Source: JACVRW01 sp035705985 (GTDB lineage: Bacteria > Actinomycetota > Thermoleophilia > Solirubrobacterales > Thermoleophilaceae). From it: a stretch of 39,466 nucleotides of DNA. Under the pieces are notes generated by a model. That model ran no database searches. It saw only the letters and a list, made by a program, of their open reading frames with translations, and had not been told where the DNA came from. Positions 14,660 to 23,200 of the stretch are shown piece after piece; the first letter of the stretch is position 1, and each line of letters begins with the position of its first letter. The position numbers and the translations under genes are program-made. The stretch is taken from positions 1 to 39,466 of the forward strand of contig DASSVP010000177.1 of assembly GCA_035705985.1 (NCBI GenBank). Direction: 5' to 3'.

Positions 14660-15235
14660 TCAGTGGAGGGTGGGTCGGTAGGTGAGCTCTTGGATGTGAC
14701 CGTCGAGCGTCCGGTGCTCGAGCAGCTCCAGGTCGAAGTCGGCCGCACCCTCGAAAATCGGGTCAAGCCCGGTCTGACCCGTGATGACAGGAAAGAGCGT
14801 CACCTGGACGCGATCGACCAGGCCGGCGGCCATCAGTGCCCGATTCATCGACAGGCTGCCGTGCGAGCGCAAGGGCACCTCGGACTCCTCCTTGAGCCGG
14901 GCGACGACGTCGACGGCGTCACCGCTCACTAGGGTCGCGTCGGGCCAGTCGAGGGGGCCTTCCAGCGTCGTCGACACCACCGTTGCCGGCAGGCTCCTCA
15001 TCCGCGTGACCCATGGGTCACGTACTTCGGACTCCTCGGTGCTCGAGGCCAGCATCCGCGCGAATGCCCGATACGTGTTGGCCCCGAAGACCATCCGCTG
15101 CTCCGCGCCGTACAGGGCAAGGCGGTGATCGAGCAACTCGGGACCTTGCTTTCCCCAGTAGCCGGTCCAGTTGGCGCCGGCGGCGCCGTAGCCATCGAGG
15201 CTGGAGAAAACGTCGAAGGTGTAGGTCGCGGTCAT
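14660..15235 (-). CDS. Dihydrofolate reductase family protein (RibD C-terminal domain), second copy
   Basis: This 191-aa protein is of the same superfamily as the gene at 2575-3138 but not a close copy. TYTFDVFSSLDGYGAAG is the first strand and active-site loop. MVFGANTYRAF, LPATVVSTTLEGPLDWPDAT and VPLRSHGSLSMNRALMAAGL follow the expected order. The last of these usually reads I.V.GS..L; here LRSHGSLSM keeps the Gly-Ser. It is probably a soluble NADPH-dependent reductase of unknown substrate. The ATG at 15235 follows GAGGAGAAC at good spacing, so the start is secure. It is divergent from the metalloprotease gene, with 175 bp between them. Confidence 0.82.
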   Translation of the reverse strand: MTATYTFDVFSSLDGYGAAGANWTGYWGKQGPELLDHRLALYGAEQRMVFGANTYRAFARMLASSTEESEVRDPWVTRMRSLPATVVSTTLEGPLDWPDATLVSGDAVDVVARLKEESEVPLRSHGSLSMNRALMAAGLVDRVQVTLFPVITGQTGLDPIFEGAADFDLELLEHRTLDGHIQELTYRPTLH

Positions 15236-15410
15236 GTCGTTCTCCTCGAGCAGTTGAATCGGTGTGATTACAGACCGGAGATCACTGCGAGACTCATCGC
15301 CGTCGGAGTGACCGGGACCTTGCAGATATCTGCCGGGAGGGGTGCTCGGCCGTTCCGGCCCTTATTGCCCCCTCCCGCAGGCACTTGGCCCGCGGGGTTA
15401 GAGTGGGAAC

Positions 15411-17318
15411 GTGCTGCATCGTGCCCTCCTGATCGGCACGTTGGTCCTCGGCATCGTGGCCGCGCCGGCAGCGGCGGCCGTGGACTACGAGGTCAAGGGG
15501 AGGTGGACCTGCCGGGACGGGACCACGGTGGCGCCCATCGCCGGCGCGCGCGTGGAGCTCTACCGCTCGCGGTCGTGGTGGCCCGACGAGAGGATGCGCG
15601 TTGCTCACACCGCCGCCGACGGCTCGTTCGACTTCTTCGTGAGGGCGGACTCCAACTCGACGTTCTACGTGAACCTCGAGTTGATCGGCGGCGGGGTCGA
15701 CCTCGAGAACTGGTACTCCCCGTTCAACTGGTCGACGGAAAGCGGCAAGCGAAAGCGGCCGTCCGGTCTGGTGGACCTGGGCACGTGGGAGGTCGCGAGG
15801 AGCGGCGGCGCCTCCGGGTCGCCCAAGTGCCAGATCTGGCAGGGAGCTCACGACGCGTACGTCGACTTCCGCGCGGTCGTGGGCGCCCGGCCGCCGACCG
15901 GCGACTACGGCATCGAGGCGGACTTTCCGTGCTGCGGCGTTCCGTTCACCACCACCGACACGACGCGCTGGCCCGCCGGGTACCCGACCGGCGCGCGGAA
16001 CAGCACGAGCTTCCACGAGTTCGCGCACGCGATGCGGCATTCCTTCGACGGAGGCTTCGCGCACTTCCTCGTCGATGCCGGCAGGTTCCAGTACCCGCAG
16101 TTCCACTCGTCCTGCAAGGACACCAACCAGGGCTTCGCCTTCAACGAGGGCTGGGCCGAGTACTGGGCGCGATCGTTCGAGACCTGCGGGGATGGGACGA
16201 ACCTCAGCCAGGAGGGCAACGTCGCGGCGGCGTTGACCGGGCTCGAGGGCTGCAGCAGCCGCCCGCAGATGGTCCGCGTCCTCCGGGAGACCCCGACCGG
16301 GATCACCCTCTCCACCGGGATCCACAGCTTCGGCGACTTCCGCGCGCGCTTCTTCCAGCTCTACGGCCAGCAGGTCTGCGGCAGCCCGCGGGTCGGGGCC
16401 GCGGTGACCGACGCCGTGATCTCGCGGGCGCGGATCGTGAGGGACATCCGAGGCCAGATCTCCGCCCAGCGGAGCCTGATCGGCAGACTCGCTCGGCAGG
16501 AGCGGCAGGCGACCGGGGATGCGCGCGGGATCGAGCCGTGCCGGGGCGCGGGCTGCCAGGCGGCGATGGAGAGGGTGATCGCACCCAGCGCCCTGGACGC
16601 CCAGGGACATCAGGCCGACCTGGTGCTCACACGGCTCCGACGGGGGCTCGCGGCGGCGCGCAAGGCTCGCCTCCGCACCTTCCACAGCTCGGGCTTCGTC
16701 GACACGCTTGCCCGCGGCAGGCGCAGGTTCACCCTGGCCAACGAGACCATCGTGATCGGCGGGCTGCGCCGGGCGATCGAGGCGATCCGCGAACGGCCCG
16801 CAATCAAGGGCGAGGGCTCCACCGGGCTGTTCCGGACGCTGACGCGCCGGCTCGCTGCCGTCACGCGGGCGCGCAGGTCAGGTCGGCAGCTGGCCGCGGG
16901 GCTGCGGGCGCTGTTCGCACCTCCGGTTCCGCCGCTCGAGCGCGTCAGGCGGGTGCCGCAGGAGTCGGCACCGCCGGAGCCGGCCCCACCACCGACGATC
17001 GAGCCCACCACGCTGTCGCAGACGTGCCCGCCGGTCGTCAACACGGCCACCGGAACGCCTTTCACCGTGACGGGCACGCTCGCGCCGGCGCCCCCGGCAG
17101 CCAGCATCCGGCTGGTGTACACACCGCCGGGTGGGACCCCATTCGCCCGCACCACGTCGGCCGATGCGAGCGGCAGCTGGAGCCACACCATCGACCCGAG
17201 CGCCGATCATGGCGACGGCAACACCTACGGCAACTGGATCGTCCAGTCCCGGTTCGACGGAGCCCCGGGCTTCCAGCCCTCCCAGTCGAACACCTGCACG
17301 GTGAACGTCACGGACTAG
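15411..17318 (+). CDS. Secreted HExxH metalloprotease with Ig-like C-terminus
   Basis: The GTG at 15411 begins a 635-aa exported protein. It has a signal peptide (LHRALLIGTLVLGIVAAPAA) and then a transthyretin/carboxypeptidase-regulatory-like domain (GARVELYRSRSWWPDE to GSFDFFVRADS). The zinc site FHEFAHAMRH (His202, Glu203, His206) follows, and NEGWAEYWAR about 40 residues later supplies the likely third ligand, as in gluzincins. Paired Cys (DFPCCGVPF, SSCKDTN, ETCGDG) suit an extracellular enzyme. Residues 340-510 are Arg-rich and helical, and a Pro-rich linker leads to a C-terminal Ig-like domain (TFTVTGTLAPAP-type strands). The peptide substrate is unknown. The ribosome site is weak. It converges on the LysR gene with 7 bp between stops. 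Confidence 0.78.
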   Translation: MLHRALLIGTLVLGIVAAPAAAAVDYEVKGRWTCRDGTTVAPIAGARVELYRSRSWWPDERMRVAHTAADGSFDFFVRADSNSTFYVNLELIGGGVDLENWYSPFNWSTESGKRKRPSGLVDLGTWEVARSGGASGSPKCQIWQGAHDAYVDFRAVVGARPPTGDYGIEADFPCCGVPFTTTDTTRWPAGYPTGARNSTSFHEFAHAMRHSFDGGFAHFLVDAGRFQYPQFHSSCKDTNQGFAFNEGWAEYWARSFETCGDGTNLSQEGNVAAALTGLEGCSSRPQMVRVLRETPTGITLSTGIHSFGDFRARFFQLYGQQVCGSPRVGAAVTDAVISRARIVRDIRGQISAQRSLIGRLARQERQATGDARGIEPCRGAGCQAAMERVIAPSALDAQGHQADLVLTRLRRGLAAARKARLRTFHSSGFVDTLARGRRRFTLANETIVIGGLRRAIEAIRERPAIKGEGSTGLFRTLTRRLAAVTRARRSGRQLAAGLRALFAPPVPPLERVRRVPQESAPPEPAPPPTIEPTTLSQTCPPVVNTATGTPFTVTGTLAPAPPAASIRLVYTPPGGTPFARTTSADASGSWSHTIDPSADHGDGNTYGNWIVQSRFDGAPGFQPSQSNTCTVNVTD

Positions 17319-17325
17319 TGACGGA

Positions 17326-18201
17326 CTAAGCCGACCGCGAGAGCTCCGCGAGCAGCCGGTCGGTCAGCGTATGGCTGTCCGTGTCGGGCCTCACCGCGTA
17401 GACGCTGCGCCGCGCCGGGTCGCCGGTGACGGCAGGGGTGGCGATTCCGTCGAGGCGGCCGGCGAGCAGGCGGCCTGTGAGCGTCACGGCGAGGCCCGAA
17501 GCCACCAGCTCCCGGAACGCCAGCACGTCGTGCGTCACGAAGGCGATGTTCGGCTCGAATCCGGCCGCCACGCAGGCGCGGTGGATCAGGCCGTCGCGCG
17601 AGGGCGCGGTCCAGAGGTCGTCCGCGAGGCGCTCGAGGTCGATTCTGCGGCGGCGCGCGAGCGGGTGCCGCGGGGGCAGCGCCGCCACCATCGGCTCCTC
17701 GAACAGGTCGTGGCGCTCGAGGTCCTCGTGCTCGCGCCGCGGCGCGGCGGCGTCCTGGAAGAGGACGGCGAGGTGCAGGCTGCCTTCGCGCACCGCCGCG
17801 ACGAGCTCCTCGTGCGTGCCCTCGGCGACGTTGACCTCGAGGTCCGGCTCAGCGGTCCTCATCCGCACGAGCGCCTCCGGCACGATCGTCGCGATGGCGC
17901 TGGGGAACGCCCCGATGGCCAGGCGCCGGCGCTCCTCGGCCACGAGCGCGCCGAGCTGCTCGTCGGCCAGGCGCAGCCGGCCCGCAACGGCATCCGCGTG
18001 CCGCAGCAGCAGCGCGCCGGGCGCGGTCAGCCCCACCCCGCCCGGGCCGCGGTCGATCAGCCGGACTCCGACCTGGCGCTCGAGCGAGAGGATCTGCTGC
18101 GACACGGCGGGCTGCGTGAGCGACAGCTCCTCCGCGGCGCGCGAGAACGAGCCGAGCCGCGCAACCTCGCGGAAGGTGAGGAGGCGACGCGGATCAAGCA
18201 T
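17326..18201 (-). CDS. LysR-family transcriptional regulator
   Basis: This 291-aa protein has the standard length and layout. The N-terminal winged helix reads LLTFREVARLGSFSRAAEEL, then LTQPAVSQQILSLERQVGVRLIDR (with the family SQQI-LE signature). A linker helix and a two-lobed periplasmic-binding-like effector domain follow (LAIGAFPSAIATIVPEALVR, SLHLAVLFQDAAAP, FVTHDVLAFRELVASGLAVTL). It acts as a DNA-binding activator or repressor responding to a small ligand not predictable here. Its start faces an AT-rich gap, but the divergent target gene that LysR proteins often control is missing, since the next gene is convergent on that gap. The ATG at 18201 is well supported by the domain start. 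Confidence 0.9.
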   Translation of the reverse strand: MLDPRRLLTFREVARLGSFSRAAEELSLTQPAVSQQILSLERQVGVRLIDRGPGGVGLTAPGALLLRHADAVAGRLRLADEQLGALVAEERRRLAIGAFPSAIATIVPEALVRMRTAEPDLEVNVAEGTHEELVAAVREGSLHLAVLFQDAAAPRREHEDLERHDLFEEPMVAALPPRHPLARRRRIDLERLADDLWTAPSRDGLIHRACVAAGFEPNIAFVTHDVLAFRELVASGLAVTLTGRLLAGRLDGIATPAVTGDPARRSVYAVRPDTDSHTLTDRLLAELSRSA

Positions 18202-18267
18202 TAGCTGATCTTATCGTAGTAGTAAAATCATGATTGCAATTGATGCGGCGCGAGCGACACTCGCTCC
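18202..18267. promoter_or_regulatory. AT-rich promoter/operator region of the LysR gene
   Basis: This short stretch is far more AT-rich than its surroundings. It holds ATCATGAT (18227-18234), the palindrome ATTGCAAT (18233-18240) and a T-N11-A spacing (18231 to 18243), all features of LysR-type binding sites. It lies immediately before the LysR ATG, so autoregulation is likely. The assignment is by position and composition only. Confidence 0.45.
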
Positions 18268-18355
18268 ATGAACCCAATCGCACTCATAGAAGCCAAGGCC
18301 GCCGCTCGCAGAGCAGTGCGAGGCGCGCTGGCCGCGACTCTGCCGCCGCCCGGCG

Positions 18356-19582
18356 TTAGGCGGCCGCCAGCTCCTCCAGCGGCTGTTCCGGGTCCGCCAG
18401 GCGCTTCTCGTCGACAGGGACGCGCTCGCGGATGAGCCGCTTGACCGCATCGTTCACGTCCCAGACGTTCAAGTTCATCGCGGCCGTCACGCGGCCGTCC
18501 TCGGTCCAGAAGGCCATGAACTCGCGCGAGGCGGGATCGCCGCGGAAGACCACGTGGTCCCCGCCCCGCGCGTAGCCGGTGTACTCCATCCCGACGTCGT
18601 ACTGGTCGGAGAAGAAGTACGGCAGACGGTCGTACGCCTCGCCGCGGCCGAGCATGTTGCGGGCCGCGGCGGGGCCCTGGTTGAGCGCGTTCGCCCAGTG
18701 CTCGACCCGGACGCGCCTGCCGTAGAAGGGGTGCCACGCATTGGCCACGTCGCCGGCGGCGAACACGCCGGGGACGCTCGTCTCGAGCCGCTCGTCCACC
18801 ACGATCCCGTTGTCGATCGCGATGCCGGCCTCCGCCGCGAGCGCTGTGCGCGGCTGCACACCCACGCCGATCACGGCGAAGTCGCACTCGATCGTGTCGC
18901 CATCGTTCGTGCGGGCGCGCTCGAGGCGGTCGCGCCCCTCGAATGCCGCGACGCCGGCCCCCATGCGCAGCCGCACGCCGTTGTCCGCGTGCAGATCGCG
19001 GTACACGGCCCCGACATCGACGCCGAGCACCCGCTCGAGCGGAACGCCGAGCGGGTCCAGCAGGGTCACGTCCACACCGCGCTGGCGCGCGGAGGCCGCC
19101 ACCTCCGCGCCGATCCAGCCGGCGCCCACCACGACAGCGCGCCCGCCCTGGTCGAGCCGCTCGCGCAGCGCGTCGGAGTCGCGGACGCTGCGGAGATAGA
19201 GCACGCCGTCGAGCCCGCTCCCCGGGATCTCCGGTCGGCGCGGCTCCGCGCCGGTGGTCAGCAGCAGGCGGTCGTAGCCGACGATCTCGCCGTCGTCGAG
19301 CTCGAGCTCTCGCCTGGAGGTGTCGAGGCGGGTCGCCGTGCGGCCGAGTCGCAGCTCGATCCCCTGCTGCGCGTAGAACTCCTCGTCGTGGACGTAGACC
19401 TTGTCGCGCCCGGCCTCGCCGCGGAGGTAGTCCTTCGACAGCGGCGGCCGCTCGTACGGGCGTTCAGGTTCGGCTCCGACGATCAGCACACGGCCGTCGA
19501 AGCCCTCGCTCCGCAACGTCTCCGCCGCCTTCGCGCCCGCCAGGCCGCCGCCGACGATGATGTGTGTCTCGTCACTGGTCAT
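18356..19582 (-). CDS. Ferredoxin/rubredoxin-reductase-like FAD oxidoreductase
   Basis: This 408-aa flavoprotein has two Rossmann loops: THIIVGGGLAGAKAAETL for FAD and AVVVGAGWIGAEVAASAR for NAD(P)H. YERPPLSKDYLRG is the diagnostic loop of ferredoxin reductases that serve oxygenases. TTGAEPRRP and VFAAGDVANAWHPF are later FAD contacts, and the C-terminal third (VEHWANALNQGPAAARNMLG, FWTEDGRVTAAMNLNVWD) is the reductase C domain. It moves electrons from NAD(P)H to a ferredoxin or rubredoxin; no partner gene is adjacent. The ATG at 19582 follows GAGGACGG and overlaps the folE stop by 11 bp, so it is in an operon with folE. Confidence 0.88.
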   Translation of the reverse strand: MTSDETHIIVGGGLAGAKAAETLRSEGFDGRVLIVGAEPERPYERPPLSKDYLRGEAGRDKVYVHDEEFYAQQGIELRLGRTATRLDTSRRELELDDGEIVGYDRLLLTTGAEPRRPEIPGSGLDGVLYLRSVRDSDALRERLDQGGRAVVVGAGWIGAEVAASARQRGVDVTLLDPLGVPLERVLGVDVGAVYRDLHADNGVRLRMGAGVAAFEGRDRLERARTNDGDTIECDFAVIGVGVQPRTALAAEAGIAIDNGIVVDERLETSVPGVFAAGDVANAWHPFYGRRVRVEHWANALNQGPAAARNMLGRGEAYDRLPYFFSDQYDVGMEYTGYARGGDHVVFRGDPASREFMAFWTEDGRVTAAMNLNVWDVNDAVKRLIRERVPVDEKRLADPEQPLEELAAA

Positions 19583-20163
19583 GTGCCGTCCTCGTTGTCA
19601 GTGCCAGGAACTCCTGGCGGGTTCGCGGGTCCGTCCGAACGAGACCGCGCAGCGCCGAGGTGACGGTCGTGGCGCCGAGCTTCTGAACGCCGCGCAGCGA
19701 CATGCAGAGATGCTCGGCCTCGAGGACGACACCGACGCCCTTCGGCTCCAGCTCGCGCTCGAGCCAGTCGGCGACCTGGGTGGTCAGGCGCTCCTGGATC
19801 TGGAGGTTCCGGCTGAAGTACTCGACCACGCGCCCGAGCTTGCTCAGGCCGATGATCCGCTCACCGGGCAGATACCCGACGTGCGCCACGCCGTGGAAGG
19901 GCAGCATGTGGTGCATGCAGAGCGAGTGGAACGGGATCGCGCGCGCCACGATCAGCTCGTCGTAGCCGTCCTCGTTCGGAAACGTGGTCGGCCGGAACGG
20001 ATGCGGCGTAAGAAGCTCGGTGTATGCGTCTGCCACGCGTCGAGGCGTTTCCTGAAGCCCCTCCTCGTCGACATCGGCACCTAGGGCGCGGAGGAGCTCG
20101 CGAGCCGCGCGCTCGACAGCGAGGCGGTCGACGGCGCGCTTGGCGCCATTGGTAGTCGGTCAT
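19572..20163 (-). CDS. folE: GTP cyclohydrolase I, with a one-base frameshift after the start
   Basis: FolE converts GTP to 7,8-dihydroneopterin triphosphate, the first step of folate synthesis. The zinc and catalytic residues are present: SLCMHHMLPFHGVAHVGYLP (Cys, His-His) and EHLCMSLRGVQK (second Cys), with RLTTQVADWLE between. The N-terminal helix RAARELLRALGADVDEEGL and ETPRRVADAYTELL are also encoded, but upstream of the first in-frame start (GTG 20036). ATG 20163 lies exactly where the start should be, yet it is one base out of frame. Removing one base near 20157 gives Met-Thr-Thr-Thr-Asn-Gly-Ala-Lys-Arg in frame with the rest. Without that, a 154-aa product from 20036 lacking the N-terminal helices would result. 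A sequencing or assembly error is the simplest reading. Confidence 0.85.
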
Positions 20164-20207
20164 GAACCGTTTGCGCCGAGGCGCGCGCGTTTCTTACGCC
20201 CCCGGCT

Positions 20208-23200
20208 CTAGCCGAACGTGATGCGGCGGGTGGCGCGGCGGGTGGCCGTCCCGGGGGCGCTGACGCGGACCTCGAGCGTCAGTTGCGCCCCCCGCGCGCG
20301 CGAGACCGCAGCGCGGGCGCTGCGTGCGATGCGCGTGGTGAACGCGGCGGGCGCGCGGGCGGCGGCATTCAGCCGACCGCGGCCGATGGCCACGCTGCGA
20401 CCGCTCGTCCTGATGCCGAGGCGCCGCGCGGTCGTCGCGCTCACGATCAGCCGCGCGTCGATCGTGCAGGCGCTGGAGCAGGCGCCGGCGAGCTTGAGGC
20501 CCCGGCTCGCGAGGCGCGACGGGCTCAGCTCGCGCCGGAGCGCGATCGAGCGCGCGAGCGACACGGAGCCGGACGCGGCCCGCAGCGTCGCCGTCGTGCC
20601 GCGACTGCGTCGCAGCGCGGTCCGTGCCGAGCGGGTGAGCCTGGTGGCGACGCTGCCGACGCCCGCAGGCTTCGAGCCGGCGCCGAGCCGCACTGAGCGG
20701 CGGGGCAGGCCGAGCCGTGCGGCGGCCCGCGCCGAAGCGATGAGCGACGTGCTCCGGGTGCAGCGACCCGCGCACGATGTCAGCGCCGCGAGCCGGCCCG
20801 CGGCGGCGTCGGCGATCGACTCCTCTGTCGAGACCACCGCGAAGTCGGACGGCGCCGGCGCGTCCGCGCCGTCCACCCGGAAGCTGACCGCGCCGCTGAG
20901 GCCGGTGTTGCCGGCGGCGTCCGACTGGCGCGCGCGCACCGTGTAGGTGCCGCCGCCGACCTCGCCGAAGCGCGCGTTGAACGAGCCGGAGGCCTCGCGC
21001 TGCGCCACCACGCTCTGCACGGGTGTGCCGCTCGCGGCCGCGCCCGCGAACAGGTCCACCGTCACGGAGCCGTTGTCACCGGAGGAAGTGCCGGCGCTGC
21101 CGTCCACGACGGGAGCAGCGCCCGCGACCGTCGCGATGCGCGGAGCGGGCGCGGTGACGTCGACGATCCACGTGTAGACGGCCGGGCTACCGTCGACGTT
21201 GCCCTTCGAGTCGAACGCCCTCACCTCGAAGGTGTGGCTGCCCTCGGCCAGGTCGCCGAGCGAGTAGGGCGACGAGCACGGGTTGAAGTCGCCCCCGTCG
21301 AGCCGGCACTGGAACTGCGAGCCGGGCCGCGGCGAGCCGAACTCGAAGCTCGCGTTCCTCGAACCTGCGAGCGCCGGCGGGGCGTCCTGGATCTCCGTGT
21401 CCGGGGCGTTCGTGTCCGGGTCGCACTGGGCGGTCCGGATGGTGAGGCCCCAGCCGAGCAGCGAGCCGGTGTCGTTCTCGTAGCGGTCGCTCACGCGGAG
21501 CTTCCAGGTGCCCTGTTGATCCTTGCCGTCGAGGCGCGCCAGCTGGTCGCCCTGCGGGCGGTAGTAGCCGGTGTAGGGCGCCGCGCTCGCGCCCGAGCCG
21601 ACGACGGTCGCGGCCTCGTCGTCGAACACGGTGTTCACGAGGTCGTCGCCGCCGTTGTTCGGCCCGCCGACGTGCTCGATCAGCCGAATCGTGGTGGAGT
21701 TGTCGGGGCTCGTCAGCTCCACCTTCAGGTCGCCCACGAAGCTGTGGTCGATGCTGTTGATGTGGACGTCGAGGTCCTTGATCCGCCCGCTCACCGGCAC
21801 GTACAGGGTGGACACCGCGCCCCCGGCGTTGTCGTCCGGGATGGCGAGCGTCTGCGTGCGGGTGTGGGTAGTGGCCGGCCCGGGCCGCCCGGTCGGAATC
21901 GTGACCGGGACGGCCTGGATCCCGCCTTCGGCGCTGGCAACGTCGAGCACGCCGGTGGCGTCCACACCGCACGAGGCGGTACCGGAAAGCGTGCCCTCGA
22001 ATGCCGTCGCGTTCTGCTCCTCGGCGCCGGTGGTGATGTCCGGGTAGCCGGAGCTGCCCTGCGTGACGCCGAGGCCGGCCCCGTTCAGCGTCGCCGACAC
22101 TCCCGTGGCGACGTCCGTGCCCGTGTTCCGCACGCCCTGGCGCAGCGCGAACGACTCGCCCGGCTCCAGGGCGCCGTCGCCGTTCTGGGCGTCGAGCGTG
22201 TCGTCCACCGTCACGGCTCCCTGTGACAGCACGGGCGAGGAGGCCTGCTCCTGCGCGTTCGAGACGACGAGCGCGAAGTCCTGGTCGAGCGGCTTGCCGT
22301 TGCCCGGCACGCCGTCGCCGCCAAGCGACCTGGCCACGACCCGCACCGACATCCTGCCGGTCGTGCTCGCGGGCAGCACCACGTTCTCGACGTTGTTGCG
22401 GAAGTCCACCTGGCCCCCCGGCGCGGACACGCCGTCCACCAGCCAGTTGCCGCGGTAGGTGCGGCCGCCGGCCGAGACCTCTAGGTCGAGGTCGTTCACG
22501 AACGCGTTGCCGGTGACGGTGGCGGGCGGCGGGTCGGTCCAGGCGAGCGTCACGCGCACCGGCTTCGAGCCATCCGCCACGGAGTACGAGCGGAGGAAGC
22601 TCTGGCCCGTAGCGTCGAGCGTGGTCGTCTGGTCCGAGTACTCGCGCTGAGTCGCGTCGAGCGCCGCGCCGAGGTTCACGCGGCCCCAGCCCTCGTCGCT
22701 GTTCGGCGCCGACGGGATCGAGCTGCCCTTGCCGCTGTCGCCGCCGGCGACGTCCACGGCGGTGTTCACGAGCACGGCCTTCGTCATGGCCGGCGAGGGC
22801 GCGGGCTCTCCGAGCTCGCGGACGTACCAGTCGCGCAGCAGCGCGGCGGCCCCCGCAACGTGCGGCGCGGCCTGCGACGTACCCGAAACGAGCGAGTAGA
22901 ACGCATTGCCGGCGAAGCTCTGGTTGCAGACCGAAGCGCCGGTGTAGCCGGCGTGCTGCGGCGCCGCGCCGGTGACGTGCGTGCCGGGCGCGACGAGATC
23001 CGGCTTGAGGCGCCCGTCCTGCGTGGGACCGCGGCCGGAGAAGTTGATGATGTCGCGTGCGCTGTCGGCGCCTCCGTCGGTCACGCCGCAGCCGTCGGTG
23101 CCGGAGCCGCGCACGCTCTCCGCCGCGCCGACCGTGATCACGTTCTTCGCGGTGCCCGGCGCGGTCACCGAGCCGTAGCCCTCGTCGCCCTTCGGGTCGA

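Noticed and set aside
18268..18435. 55-aa plus-strand frame beginning MNPIALIEAKAAARRAVRG
   Set aside because: No recognised family, turns into Pro/Ala low complexity and overlaps the 3' end of the flavoprotein gene. It may be a gene remnant but is not supported.
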